Shown here: positions 34,103 through 47,504 of the stretch, one piece after another
Layout: every line of letters begins with the position of its first letter
Position numbering within the stretch: position 1 is the first letter of the stretch
DNA from: Sapria himalayana
Taxonomy: Eukaryota > Streptophyta > Magnoliopsida > Malpighiales > Rafflesiaceae
Length of the DNA stretch: 64,000 bases
NCBI GenBank assembly: GCA_029783825.1
Contig: JAREIK010012127.1
Location: forward strand, 186,001 to 250,000
Reading direction: 5' to 3'
Notes under the pieces: model-generated
Seen by the model: the letters and a program-made list of their open reading frames with translations, nothing else
Told to the model about the DNA's origin: nothing
The model's database searches: none
Program-made: the position numbers and the translations under genes

Positions 34103-36442
34103 GTTACAATATGTAAACTCTATTCAAATCCATAGATGATTATGGAAGTCAACATATATCTCTCAATACTACGTAAAACTCTTATTTCATGTCTAAAAAA
34201 TACATAACAATTATCTCTAATTTAGCTTTTTTTTTCTACAATATGTACACTTTTAAAAAAATTTCTCCATATGTATAGCAGTGTTATCTCACAAATTAAA
34301 ATTTTCCAAATTCAAATCCTTAACTAAAATCAAGATTTCTTTAGTCTAAATCTCAAATATCAAATTTTCCCCCAATTAAAAAAGAAATTAAAATTGAAGG
34401 TTTACTAATCTAAAACTCTAATTTAAAAATTTTGAAAATCCAACCCCACAAAATTAAGATTTCAAGTACTTATACACTTTTATCATAAAATTCACTCATC
34501 AAAGCACACTTATTGCTAGAATAAAATGTCAATAGAGCTTCATCAGCATTTTCTTCAGCCAGTGTAGACATCCATCACACAGAATTGTTATACGATGATG
34601 ATTTCGATGACATAGTGACGTGCACCATCCTATTTAAATCCATGCATGTGTGCAAAATAGCACATATGTATATGTGTACTATGCTAGTACACTATACATG
34701 TTTTCTTTGTCTCAAGTTTGTAACTCTCACATGCCCTAGGAATTATTTTTCAATAAGATTTTGACTATGATACCATGTTGAACTTTAGGCCATAACGTAA
34801 AATAAAAAATAATCACTAAATACTAAAGCATGCATCAAATATCTTTATATAAAGAGTCAAAATGATTAAAATAATTCATAGGTCAAAAGCTCCCATAAAA
34901 AATATAAAAATAAAAACTACATAAAAAACTATAACAGTCTATCTAAATAAAACAACCAAACAATCCAAGAAATAGATGAATAGTAAAAAATAAGATACAC
35001 TATATTAGATAGGTAATTTATTACTTATTAGATTATACTTGATATTTTAACTCAATTAAGTTCACAATACCTAGAAATGATAGTATGAAATACTTTTTCA
35101 CATACTAAATAAAGTCAATGTGGTTTATCAACTAGTATTACCTTCAAAACTTAAGGTCTATTCAGTTTTATACATAAGTAAGTTAAAACAATTTCAAGAA
35201 GATCTAGACAATCCTACCCGAAATAAATCTTATTGAACACTCTTTTAAAGCAAAAATGAAAAAACTCATTATAGCAATAATATTTAGAGACCCTTGTCCA
35301 ATAAGATGTTATAAAAATCTTTAAGATTTTTTAATTTATTTCTTGTGATATAAAATTGTAATACTTAGCATGATCTTGAGCTTTAATGGAGGAGATTCTC
35401 TTTATATAAAGAAAGTCTCACCTCTCTTATATACATTCAAAAATTTTATAATTATTGTGATTTTACTTCATATCTTTAAAATTTTTCTTTTTTATTTAGC
35501 TTGTGGGTATGATTTTCTTGTTTGAGACAAGAATTGAATGATTACATAAATAATAACACATTGAATCTTATTATACTTTCAAAATTAAAAATATTTAGAT
35601 AAGAATAATACTAAAATAATTGATCACATAAAAAATTATCATATTATATACATATAGTCATGACTTGCGATGAAAAGTGCTTTTATTCAAAGATGAACAT
35701 CTCTGATTTGAGACTAATCAAACGTAATTCATTTGATTTTCAAATATAAGAAAGCTAAGATATTAATATCTTTTAAACCTCAATATAATTAGAAACCTTA
35801 TACACTAAATACATTCATTTCCATGACTAGTAATAAAGTATCTAAAATAATTGGCTATAAAAATATTGATATTGATACTTAATTTCTATTAAAAATATTA
35901 TTTATTCATTAGTGCCTGAATATTTTACTTTATATGAGTTATCTTGCTAAACAATACAATATTAATATCATACTTTATATGAGTTAAACTGCACCCATTA
36001 TACTTGATTTTTTCTCTTTCTATACTCATTTCATTTTTTTTATTTTTTAAATATTTCATAAAATAATTGAAAACCAATTTTAAAAAATATCAATATTATA
36101 AGTGACAAGGTTCTTAAGTATATGTAAGATAATTTTTGTATTTATTATATTAATCATGAAATCATCCACCAAATTTTATGAGCTAGCTCTCCTACAAAAT
36201 ATGATTAAATAAATTTGGTCAAGTAACTAGAATACTTCTTTATGATATAAGTTTTTCTTAATATTTTTTTAGAAAAAAATAATTTTAAACGTCAAATACT
36301 TGATCAACCAAATATTATTCTCAATTATTTTCTATCAATTATTTTTTCACATCTTGGATTCTGAAGAAAAATTATTTAGTGTGTCTAGTAAATATAAATA
36401 ATATTCACCTAAAACAGATAGAATAAATATAACATTATCTTT
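34103..36442. other. AT-rich intron DNA with a possible minus-strand primer-binding site
   Basis: No gene is seen. At 34770-34778 the minus strand reads catggtatcatagtc, which resembles a tRNA-Met primer-binding site. It may mark another Copia relic running leftwards, but I could not read pol motifs with confidence. Confidence 0.35.
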
Positions 36443-37017
36443 TTCAAGAATGACTCACTGTTTAAGCATTCTAGACAATGTAAGGGGTAGTGAGTTTCAT
36501 CTAAATCTCTTGCTCTCTCTCTTTTAGAGAGAGAGCAAGAGATTAGGTTAATTAATAAATTAATACTTATTAATAAGAGATTTAGATTATATTTTAGTCA
36601 TGATTATATATGCTTATACAATATGATTAGGGTATTAATACTTAGTCATCATGATTATATTTTAGTCATCATTAATAAATTAATAAGAGATTTAGATTAT
36701 ATTTGAATCATGAGTATATTTTAGTCATCATGATTATATTTTAAATCATGATTTAAAATATAATTACATTTTAAATCATGATGACTAAAATATGTAAATC
36801 TCTTATTAATAAGAGATTTAGATTATTATAACTAAGTATTAAGATTAGGTTAATTAATAATCATAAAAAATTATAATCATGATTAGGGTATTAATAAATT
36901 AATACTTATGAAAATATATAAGCTTATAATCTCTTGCTCATGATGACTCATGATTTAATTTTTTGAATGTAAGAGGTATACCCTAATTTCCTTATTCAAG
37001 AATGACTCACTGTTTAA
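36443..37017. repeat. Scrambled-repeat block flanked by a 23-bp direct repeat
   Basis: ttcaagaatgactcactgtt (first 20 of 23 bases) occurs at 36443-36465 and again at 36995-37017. The 529 bases between are built from a few short words used many times in both orientations: aagagatttagattat, ttagtcatcatgattat, gggtattaataaattaat and aatctcttgctc. They include a perfect 18-bp hairpin at 36504-36544 (loop tttta). No coding frame and no element terminus are seen. Confidence 0.8.
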
Positions 37018-37049
37018 AATTGTGCATGGAAAAAATATATATAATCATA

Positions 37050-37310
37050 TTAACAATTACAAAACATGGGCTACGGTTATGTGTCTCAAAATATGGGCTC
37101 TATGAGCCAATTTTGACTCGAGTGACCAAAGCAAACTAGCCTGGACTTAACCTAGGCTAGGTTATGTTATAGTCACGCCTAGTGAGCAGCGCATGCCGGG
37201 TTTGACCTGGCCATAAAGAGGCCAGCATGGCCTGACAAAATGGATTGTGTGGGCTACAAAAAAAGAGGTCGTGACAGTCCGTCACTACTCATTTTTCCAC
37301 AAGCATGACT
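37050..37310. other. GC-richer island, possible MITE remnant
   Basis: This is a short block of balanced base composition (gggctctatgagcc, aacctaggctaggtt, ggcctgacaaaatgg) in AT-rich surroundings. It resembles decayed subterminal DNA of a DNA transposon. No TSD or matching end was found. Confidence 0.25.
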
Positions 37311-37499
37311 CATCTATCACCACTCTTTGGTTTCTAAATAGGTAAGATTATTACCTCTCAACTCTCATAATAGGACTCTATTTTGAATTTTCTTTATAAA
37401 AAAAATAATTTATCTTTATGTATTTTATTTATTAGTAGAATACTGAATTGATGACTATATATGTTATAATTTAATTTTCATAATAGAAAATAATCAAAA

Positions 37500-38660
37500 A
37501 ATAATTAAAAATTAAATCTCTCAAATAATTGTTTGATCCAAAGAATATCATAGGTACGTATGATCATCATTATGTACTCTGCTTCTATATTGGTTCAAGA
37601 GACTATTGTCAATTACTTACTTTAAAATTATTTTTTAGAAAAGTATAATAACATATACTAAATCTCATACTTATGCAAGCTAGTATCTAATGGGAATATG
37701 AATACCTAATTAGCAAAAGTTATCCATGATGAATGAATGAGATACTTGGTCTTAAAGATTGTTTTATATTAAGTATTGAAAAGGTTATATGAAGAACTTG
37801 CTATGAAAATTTTAAAAAATAACTAACTATACTATTTACATAAGTTATATCATGTCTGATAATAATTATATAGTTAGTTCTTTTTATAATTTTTCTGTAA
37901 AATGAATTCAATTAGAGGATTCATATCAAATAAAAGTTTATATCTGACTTGATCAAAGTATTTGATATAATACCTTTATTTGATATAATTATATAGAACA
38001 CAATCTAAAAGTTATTTTCTAAAAAAGTATATTAGATATATCTTATTTGTGATAATATAATACCTTTATTATAATAAATTTCTCAAGTCAAAAAATATTT
38101 GAGTCATACTAGATTTTTATTTGAAATTATAATTGAATATATTCATTGAGTTAAGTGATTAATAACTTGATATTATTCATAATTAGATTTTCTATATTTA
38201 TAATCAAGAAAATAAATATTTCAATTAGACTCTTCTAACAAAATAGGAAATAATTTCTTACGCATGCAAATTAAATGATATGACAGTGGAAAAAATATCT
38301 CTTAGATTAAGCTTTTGATAATTATTTTAGGTTGTATAGGATCTTATATAATCTACAAGCTAGACTTGAAAGCTCTATTAATGCTTAAAAATCAGATAAT
38401 TGGACCATATGTGTCTCATTCTCCTCCTCTAGATTATTGTGAAGAAAAATATTCTTCACATATAATTGATTGGTCATTGATTTGTGTGAAGTAAAAAATA
38501 TTAGTATCAGAATTGAGATCATATTAACTATTAATGATAAAATATCTTTATAATCAGTTTCAAAAATGTAAGTAAACCTCCTTATAATAATTCTTGCTTC
38601 TAAGCAATATTTTTTATCATCGGGACCAATAATTCTCAAGTTTTATTAGAGTGGTGAATA
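37500..38660 (-). pseudogene. Copia reverse transcriptase-RNase H relic, minus strand
   Basis: At 38639-38385 the minus strand reads FTYIFETDYKDILSLIVNMI, then MTNQLYVKNIFLHNNLEEEN. This matches the Copia reverse transcriptase pattern FTQ-x-YG-x-DY-x-x-TFSPVA-K and QLDVKNAFL-x-G-x-L-x-EEVY. At about 37620-37530 the minus strand reads NIEAEYIMMI and DILWIKQLFERFN, matching RNase H (R)SS-x-EAEYRAM and LWLKQLL-x-EL. The order is correct for Copia, with decayed sequence in between. Confidence 0.72.
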
Positions 38661-38829
38661 TTATTATTTTTAATCATGGTTTGACATTGTGTTAGATGAA
38701 ATATTATCTCGAAAAGAGATATAAATATCCCTATACCATCACAAAAAATAATAAAAAAAATAAAAGAAGAAAAAATATGAGTACAATTAAAGAATGAGAT
38801 AATGTGTTGAGTAAGATTTTTCAATTTTT

Positions 38830-40640
38830 TGAAGAGTAATCGTAATAAAAATTTGAGAAATTGATTGCGAGTTTTTTTGGCTTGTGTGAAATCTTCTTAA
38901 TTCTCAATAGGCTTATCAAAATTTTTTCTCCAAGATTAATACAAAGACACGAATAGTTAAGTCAGTTGAGAGTGAAATTAGTTTTGGAGCGTTTATGATG
39001 ATTATGAGTGATTTTTTCTTATTTACATTAAGATTTGAGTTTTATCTAATAGTTATCATTATTTTGATATTATTAATGATATGTATGATAATAATTTTAT
39101 CATAATTACCAAAATTAGAAGACATAATTTCAAAATTAGAGTAATAATAGTATATATTAGACCAAAGATTTATAATTTAGTTGACATAAGAACAAATTCA
39201 TAATCTATAATTCTAGCTTTTAATTGAGAGAAACAATTTAATTAAAATCAATTCAATCAAGCTTTTAAAATGAAATTCTTTTTAGTATTCTAAGCTAAAT
39301 AAATTATATTTTATCTCAATTACTTATAATTAATTGAGATTATAATAATTATATAAGAACAATAAGTTCAAACAAAATATTATTTTAGCTGAGAATTGAG
39401 AAAGAATCAAGTTAATTAAAATTAAAAGCAACAAAATCTCAAAATATAAATTCTTTTCAATATTTAAATTGACAAATTAAAAAATATAGAAAAAAAATTT
39501 AAATTATTATAAACTTCAACAAATATAATAAAAAATTATATATGTGAGTTGTATTTATGTGAGAAATTATGAAGACATGTTATTTAAACGACTAAAATCC
39601 ACATGATCAATCATGATAAAATCAAAAAAGTGATTTGGATATTATATTTTATTTAAGTAGTTTACATTAAATAATACCACTAATAAAATAAGGTATGCCT
39701 ATCATTTATTCTATGCTTATATTATTTTATTGTGTACAATAATAGTGAATTTCACCATTTCCATTTTATTTTCTCAATATATATTATATTTTACCTTTTA
39801 GGAGGAATGCACATAAAAAATATGAATGCTACAATAGAATTTATGTTAATTAATATTTTTTTTATCAATAATAAGATTTATTTATAGTTTTTTTTAATAT
39901 TGTGATTATTGTAACATTGTACAAGAATCATATATAAATAATAGAACTATTGAGACTCATTAGCCTTTATTTTCTTAAAGAATCATAATTTTATTTTCTA
40001 CGTGTTTGGGATACATCATATATCTGCAATGGCTTGATGAGAGTGATGAGTTGCCTTTTAAAAGATAAATAATATTTATAATTTTATATTTGAAAAGAAT
40101 GTGACAAAAAAGATAAATAATTATGAAAATGAGAAATGATAAAATAGTAAAATATATGAAAAGACTCATTAGTCTTTATAATTTTATAATTAATATCATC
40201 ATGCAACACATTATTAAAGAAAATAAATATATACCACAAGATTTGACCAAAAATAATAAAAGTAATACATCTCATTATCTTTATAAGAAAAATAAAAGAA
40301 AGAATAGTAAAATAATAGAATAAACAAAATATATATCATTATTTATAAAATATACTAGATTTAAAAAATATGTAAGAGATATTTGTTAGCTAAAATTAAG
40401 AAATAAAAAATCTAAATAAAAAATATATTAAGTGATTTTAAGAATGAAATTGATTGAATATTAATACAAAATATAATTATTTTATAAATTTATTCAATGA
40501 TATGCATTTGAAAATATAATTCTAGAGAACTTTGATCATCATGATAAAAGGAGCATCAAAAGTTCTACCATGATATTAGAAAATCAATTTAACTTCGTAT
40601 ATCACAATTTAAAATTTTTATTTTTATGTTATTTTTTGTT
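38830..40640. other. AT-rich intron DNA, nothing recognised
   Basis: No convincing coding or repeat boundary is seen. It is probably the upstream part of the minus-strand Copia relic at 37500-38660, decayed past recognition. Confidence 0.35.
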
Positions 40641-40659
40641 TATTTATTTTATTATATTA

Positions 40660-42330
40660 TAGATGAGAACATCCAACTTGTGGATTGTACCATTCTGACT
40701 AATGAGTCTATTATACTAGGGTCTCCTAGTACATATTTTATTGAATTTTTTATTTGAATTTTTTATAATGTATGAGTATTTTTATATATGGTATCATAGC
40801 CAAGGTGTTCACACCCTAGAAAATTATTGTGTAAGGATGTAAAAGTGTATATTTTTTTATATTTACCCAAAATATGAATAAAAAAATCCTATATGCGCCA
40901 AACCTTCGGTGTGCCAATAATATCCAATTTTTGGATAAAAAATCTTTCGTGCATACTTTGTAGCAGAAGCCCACTATTCACAAACTTACACATCAATCAC
41001 TCACGATATGCACACAAGCAAAAAACAACATTTTGGTACAATGCTTGTGAGTAATGTTAATTCACTTTTGGTGTTTAAATCACTTGTGTACAACATCAAT
41101 TTATTGTTAGTGTCAATTAAGGTAATAGTGATATGATATCAATATGCAGATATAAAATATTCTTCTTATAATTCACATATTATAAGAAGAAATGATGGGT
41201 AAGATATATATGTTAATAGTTGTTTTTGGAGAAGAGATGGGGAGTATTATAGAACATTAATAGACACGTGCCAACAACTAAAACTAATCAAATATTTTCA
41301 TAAATTTCATCAATTATATCACTTACAAAAGATGAGTATACAAGATTTCTTTTAATGACAATATCAAATACTTTTCATTCATCAAATACTACTTATTTTG
41401 TGACACATTCTTTTATGTTAAACTCATGAATTATTGACACATGAGTTAATAGTTATATTACTAATAATCATTCTCATTTTACTACATTTTTCTCATATTC
41501 ATTTGGTATTACTGTAGCTAATGACAAACTCTCAAAAGTCAGGTATTATAGTATTTCAAGCTTTAGCTAGCATGGATTAGAAAAACATATCACTCATCTC
41601 ATTTTTACTTTTATACATAAATGATATTTTGATTATTGAAGATGAATTGAGAATTATTTAACTTAGTGGACATTATAAGTTTATAACTCACAATTCCAAA
41701 TGAATAACTTTAGAAGACTTAAATATTTTATTTGAATAAAAATGATATACATTATGAGAGAGTAATTATTTTGTCATATAAACGATATAATATTAAAACT
41801 CTTCTAAAGATTAATCTTTTGAGTTATATTTTAGTATACTCGGATTGATCTATATATTAATTTTATATCCAATACAATTCTTATAATTAGTTTTACTACT
41901 TATAAGAAAATCATATACAAATTTAAGCAAGTCATTATTATCAGACCAATTATAATTTATAAAATTAATAAGTTAGTCATTTCTTAAATTTTTTCTAACA
42001 TGTTCACCTAGATGTTATTTGCATATTGATGAACGTATAAAAGTTTTCATTGTCTGAAATCTAGTGCAGTGATCATGGATAATTCTAGTTAACCAAGTAT
42101 TTATATTTGAGTAAGACATATGCTTGTACTAAAAAATTATAACAAATTTTTATATATTTTTTAGAGATAATATTATCTCTCAAAAAAATAAGAAACAAAT
42201 AATTGTTTCAAGATCTAGTGATAAGACAAAACTTAGAGAAATAATGACAAACTGACAATTACATGCAATATATTTTGAATTTAATATCTATTCAAAGAAA
42301 TCAAATACTCATTTTCTTCTCTCAATATTT
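40660..42330 (+). mobile_element. Internally deleted Copia element: LTR-like end, primer site, RT/RNase H
   Basis: The LTR-like module caacttgtggattgtaccat (40674) is followed by tggtatcatagccaagg at 40789, a tRNA-Met type primer-binding site. At about 41610-41730 the plus strand gives LYINDILIIEDELRI and LEDLNILFE, like Copia reverse transcriptase (LYVDDIL-x-TG and DLG-x-LKYFLG). At about 42160-42245 it gives NIISQKNKKQIIVSRSSDKT, like RNase H (LISWKSKKQ-x-VVARSSAEAE). Gag, protease and integrase are missing between primer site and RT. Confidence 0.62.
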
Positions 42331-43540
42331 TTTACTATGACATCAAGTAGTAAAACATATAACATATAATCTAATATTTTATAAAAAGATAAAATACATT
42401 GAAATATACTACTACTTTTTTAAAGAGAAAATTCAGGATGAGAATGATATTATTATTATGACTTATGTTCTACAATAAACCAATCAGCAGATATTTTGAA
42501 GTAATCATTGATGACTTGGTTTAAATATTTATCTTTAAGAATCACTTCCTTTTAGTTATATAGGCATATTTTTAATTTTTCTCTCTTTTATTAGAGTTCA
42601 CTTGGAAGAATTAATTTGTATTGATATATGTTAATAAGATTATTATTACTTAAAATAATGATCAAAGAATTATGTAGTTGAAGGAATCCCTTATAATATA
42701 ATTTCAAATAAAAAATCTTAAAATATTCGAATACTTTCTTAGTATAAAAATTACATATAGTCATCAAAAAATGATTCTATCTCATTGCACATACATAGTG
42801 GCAGTGTTTGCAAAATTTAGATCTTTTAATTGTGCAGCAACATAAATACCCATTGAATAAAAAAGAATTATAATAAAACATTAACTAATAATTACTAAAA
42901 AAATATATTATATAATATAATCATGAGTCATTTCCTAAATTCTACAAATTAAAATTCATTTGACGTTATGCTTTGCATACAACTAAATGTGAAAATGTCT
43001 CAAAGACTTCATATTTTTTAGAAATCATTATCATGTATAATTAGATGGCTTTTGCGAATACAGATGTACCATGCCTTCTTCTAACATGAGATCATCAATA
43101 TGCTTTAGTAATTTTTTTAGAGATGATTTTATCTTGAAAAAAAATTGATAGTTATTTTTATATCTAGTGTAGAGCCAGATTAATGATTTTTATATCAAGC
43201 AATGACCACAACAATATGCAAGTTTATCTGGATTAGACATTTGTTAGGTGAGATTGATTTTCCAATTAATGATTTTATTACATTTCACTATGATAACCAA
43301 ACACAACTTCATATCTGATTTTTCAAAAGCGGACAGAATCACATATAGGTGAATCATCATTCATAAAGGTGAAAATATATGATGAATTGATTATTACTAT
43401 AAATGCCTCTACTACTGATCAACATGCAAACAACTTCACATACCAGCTTAGCATGAAATTGAGATATGCAAATCAGCTTCAAGAAAAATATTGAGATATA
43501 TTATTTATTATTATTTTTTATTTTCCAATGTATCCAAGCT
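42331..43540. other. AT-rich intron DNA downstream of the Copia relic
   Basis: No gene is seen. A block near 42962-43030 (gcatacaactaaatgtgaaa then gtctcaaagacttcat) resembles 50170-50210 (gtatgcgaatgggtcttcaagactttg), so both may be remnants of one retrotransposon 3' region. Confidence 0.3.
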
Positions 43541-43554
43541 CTTCCCACGTGTAG

Positions 43555-43970
43555 TTAACCTAGGGGTTGATCAAGAAGCAATCAGTTTAGGCTAGGACAA
43601 GTACAAAAATTAAAGATGAGGCTACCTACCCAAGCATAACAGGATGAAATATCCTAGCCTGTCTCATTGAAGCTAGAGTGCATGCAACCCAATCGTTAAT
43701 AGGAACATGTTGACTCAACCCAGTGTATAAGCTTAAGCAGCCTGGGTGTGCAAGCCCAGTATGGATCCCATTTTTAGAGACCCAGCCCAGTGTACAATCA
43801 GCCTTGTAAGCGGGCCCATATTTCCAGGTTGGGTATGGTACAACCCAGAAATTTTGGAATTTACTGAGCAGCCAAAATTACCATCACTAGTAGTTACTAA
43901 CCTATTGCAGATTTACTCTCAAGTAAATCATGTTACATTAATGTTGGTATCAAGTCTTTCCATCTGATGT
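43555..43970. other. GC-richer block next to exon 44743-44935, possible MITE remnant
   Basis: Words such as gcctgggtgtgcaagcccag, gagacccagcccagtgtaca and ggttgggtatggtacaaccc recur in both senses, like subterminal repeats of a DNA element. No TSD was identified. It lies about 0.8 kb from the exon on its downstream side. Confidence 0.3.
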
Positions 43971-44742
43971 TGACTCTCACCCATCGAAAAAAAAAACTAA
44001 AATTATTATCTAGTTATTGTATGTATTCATGAAATATCAAAATAGAAATATATGCTCAAAAGTCTTGAAATTGACTAAAATTTTATATCTAAGACATTCA
44101 AACTTTAATTTCAAGTATTATTATTTTCTTATATTTAGCATCTATAATAGTGTTTGGTTACGCAAACACTAATATATTAGATTTCAAAACAACTCAAAAG
44201 TTAAAAATATTTATGCAAAAATAATATTGTGAAAGTTGATCACTTGAAAAATCATTGTGTTGTATGCATGTATTGGAAGACATACTTTAGTGGGATGGTA
44301 ACTATCTTCATCCAAAGATAATAGGTCTCAAGTTAAAGACTCAGATTCTGCACTAAAGCGGGAGTCATATGGTAAGACTTCCACCTTTATTGAGGGTCCA
44401 TGGCAAAAAATTGAACTTGGTGCTAATAGCCCGTAAACAATTTTTCCAATTGATTCTAATCACAGGTAAGTCTGGACAAAAAAAATCTTTCACATTTAGT
44501 GATGTGAGTCAAACCCAAGTCATTTCAGAAGGGCCTAGTTCCAATGAGATAAGTATTCCAAAAAGATGTATGTATGTTTTCCCATTTATATTGTGATTGC
44601 TTTAACAATTATAACAAACAAAAAAATTACACAAATAGGACACATTTAATAAATTTGTGTTCATAAAGCAGAAACAGTAAACTAGCAGTAGAATTATTGA
44701 AACATAGTACTTTATTCATTTGTTTTATGCTACCAAAAGTAC

Positions 44743-44935
44743 CTGAACTGCTAGTGCTAGAAAATGATTGAAGTTCCTGTTCTAGTGAAGGTCCGGCTGA
44801 TATCTTTATGGGGTAAAGCAATGAAACCTGAGATACCATACACTGCTGCCTCAGTCTGAGCATCTTTTGCAAGTTTCTGAGATGGCCATCACTCCTCACT
44901 CCTGCAAAACGCTGATCTGACCCTGATTCTGACTC
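44743..44935 (-). CDS. VPS38/UVRAG-like protein, exon between the two giant introns (64 residues)
   Basis: The exon lies between acceptor GTGTTGCTGCAG (AG at 44937-44936) and donor TTCAG|GTACTT. The frame begins ESESGSDQRFAGVRSDGHLR and continues with NLQKMLRLRQQCMVSQVSLL, YPIKI, and then a Ser-rich SFSSTSSS stretch. The NL-x-KML-x-RQQ-x-M-x-x-QVSLLYP-x-K block is the conserved hinge between the coiled coil and C-terminal domain of plant UVRAG/VPS38 proteins. Length is 193 bp (64 codons + 1 base). It lies alone in transposon-rich DNA, with no other exon within tens of kilobases. Confidence 0.85.
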
Positions 44936-45599
44936 CTGCAGCAACACAATTAATTCAAATAAAATAATGGTTAATTGAAACCAATGTTTAAACGAACAAT
45001 CTCAGTGACATCATCATCAAAGCTCAAGCTCCAACTTATCAAAATCAGTTCTACAAAATTTAATTTGCAAAACATTATGGTTTTTTGAAATATTTTAACT
45101 CGCATCAAACTCGCACATGTTATCACTTCTATAATTTAAATTTTCAAATATTGTACTCATTGTCTAAACTTATTACTTCTTATTAGGATTTAGTTTCATC
45201 TCCTCCACATATGTTAAAAACATAAATATGTATCATTTAATATTTTGTTGATGTATTGTTGCATTAATATATTTAGTTGTATTTTTGTGAAATAATATCC
45301 ATAATACATATAAGCTTGCTTAAAAAGAACACACACACACTCACTCACACACATATATATGATGAAATTAAGTCAGATACCCAATTAAATTAAATTGTTA
45401 TATAATAGCTCACATATTAAGTAGTCACATTCAAAGTAAAATAAAGAATACAAAAGATAAATAAGATAAATAATTCAATAACATTTATATCAAAAATTCA
45501 TATATTAAATATTATTATATAATAAACAAAAATAATTCGGACTAACCACCAAATGAGGTACTCTCACATCAAAAATATCAGAAACAAACTAAATAATAA

Positions 45600-46000
45600 A
45601 AAAAATAACAATACCCCCGTTAAGCTAATGCATATAAGTCCATAACATTAAATTTTGAAGACATAAATATAAGTTGGGATTTCTTCAAGGTTTTTGTCAA
45701 TATGTCCCCTATATACTCTGCTATTTTAATTTATTTTATAGTAATTACCTTATCATGAATCTTTTCCCTTAAGAAAAAATAGTTTGCCTTTATATATGTT
45801 ATATGCTCGTAAAATATCAGATTAAAAATTACATATCTCAATATCTAACTGTCACAATAAAAAATAAGGAAAGACAAGAATATATATTTAATTTCATTGA
45901 GCAGAGAATACATTCAAAATATCTTACAAATAATAATTATTATTATTATAAATTTCATCTATATATTAAATCTCTAAACAATTATGTATTTTACTTTTTC
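45600..46000 (-). pseudogene. Copia pol C-terminal end and polypurine tract, minus strand
   Basis: The minus strand reads HITYIKANYFFLREKIHDKV then IAEYIGDILTKTLKKSQL. This matches the end of Copia RNase H (KHIE-x-D-x-HF-x-REK, QLAD-x-LTKPL). About 90 bases further on, at 45615-45625 on the minus strand, comes ttaacgggggtattgtta, a plausible polypurine tract and start of a 3' LTR. Upstream domains are not recognisable. Confidence 0.6.
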
Positions 46001-46148
46001 TTGAGATAATTAATCTCTAAAATATATATATATAATTCTATCATAAATATCCTCTCAGTGCATGTTAGTATCCAACTCAAATCTAAATAATTAATTAATT
46101 ATAATTATTCGTGATTCTTAAAAGAGATCTTAAGTATTATTAGCATAG

Positions 46149-46665
46149 TTATTTAAGGCACAAAGTACAGTGAGATACCTTTTTTAAAGCATTGAGGTGT
46201 AAGGCAAAATTAAAGTGCAGATTTTTTAAGGTGCATTTTAATTAATAAATAGAAATTTAAATTTTTACTAGATGTCATATATAATTTTTATCTATTAATA
46301 AAATAAAATCAAATAAAAAATATTAAATATAAAAATTAAATATCATTAATATTTTTTATTACATATCATTAGTCTATAATTCAAAATTGTAAAATAAGAT
46401 AATAAAATTGTAATTATCAAACAAAAAAAATATAAGATATCAAACACATTGTCTATAATTTTCGAGAGTAGAAAAATAAACTTTGGGAATAATATGATTT
46501 GTGCGAATAAAGACTTAGTGAATAATTAATTTGTAAGATTAGGGACATCATGAATAGAATGTTTTATGAGGAAGGCTTGAGACGAGATGAGGCAAGGAAA
46601 GACACTATTTCTTTGGCTGGTGGAGCATTGGCTTTAGGCATGCCTGAGGCACACCTTTAATAAAT
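46149..46665. mobile_element. Possible old MITE with GGCAC/GTGCC-type ends
   Basis: The left part has tatttaaggcacaaagtaca and gaggtgtaaggcaaaa. The right part has ggctttaggcatgcctgagg followed by cacacctttaataaa. The ends are roughly inverted and the middle is AT-rich. The TSD is not resolved. Confidence 0.3.
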
Positions 46666-47504
46666 ATGCTCTAGACTAGCTATTAGATATCACATACTTC
46701 ACGAATCACAATTATTTTAGTTTTTTCTCTAACTTCCAACTCTTGGAACTAATTCATGAATTGACAACCTTATCTCAAATATTCATTTTTTTTATTTCAT
46801 TTTTCATTAATAAACCTTGTGTCACAATAACCTACGATAAATCTCTCAAATTGTTAGTTACAAAACTATCACCTTATATTTTTTTTTGGTTTGAATATTG
46901 TATGCTTGTGATTTTCTTTGTACTTTATAAAAACTAAACAACTCACGAGAATGAAAAAACACACTATAATCTATGTATACAAGGAAAAACCTAAGTCTAT
47001 AAATAACAAATATAATAAATTAGGATATCATATAAGTTAGATACATATAAAAAAATAAAAAAATAATAATAATAAATTAGAACCACAACATAATTTAATA
47101 TTATTAGATAGGTAAAATAAGACACTGAAAAACTCTATGTAATAAAAACTTTTCATACAATATTAGAAGTAGCAAACAGGTTGCACCAAACAAAAACATA
47201 AAAAAAAATATTATAATATTTCATGTCAAACTAATGAATAAAGATCCAATACATAAAATTTAGAGAAACATAAGTGAGAAGAGATATCACCAAGATTTTC
47301 ACACCCACACACACACACACACACACATATATGATATTGTAGGAGTATAGATCAAAATAATAATAATTTTATTATAAATCTTCTTCTAAAAAAAATAATT
47401 TACTTTTATTTATTTCGTTCACTCATACAATACTAAATTAGAAATTATATATCTCCCTACCTAATTATTATAATATAAAGTAATTAAAAAAATAAGGAGC
47501 ATGA
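46666..47504. other. AT-rich intron DNA with an AC microsatellite
   Basis: No gene is seen. An (AC)n run lies at about 47302-47326. Confidence 0.4.

Larger units (their letters stand above)
2977..44742 (-). other. Giant intron (41,766 bp) of the VPS38/UVRAG-like gene
   Basis: The minus-strand donor is GTACTT at 44742 and the acceptor is TTTCATTGCCAG ending at 2977. The flanking exons join in phase (G + GG) and the joined protein has no gap relative to the family as I recall it. The intron holds at least five hAT copies, about five Copia fragments and several MITEs in both orientations. Two young hAT/MITE insertions have clean target-site duplications. No host exon is visible inside. It could instead be two gene fragments placed together by a rearrangement or assembly error, but the intact phase and sites argue against that. 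Confidence 0.78.

Noticed and set aside
44290..44560. Possible second SINE (ggtctcaagttaaagactca)
   Set aside because: The B-box resemblance is weak and no A box is convincing.
44627..44947. Single-exon 106-residue ORF
   Set aside because: It extends beyond both splice sites; only 44743-44935 matches the family and joins in phase.
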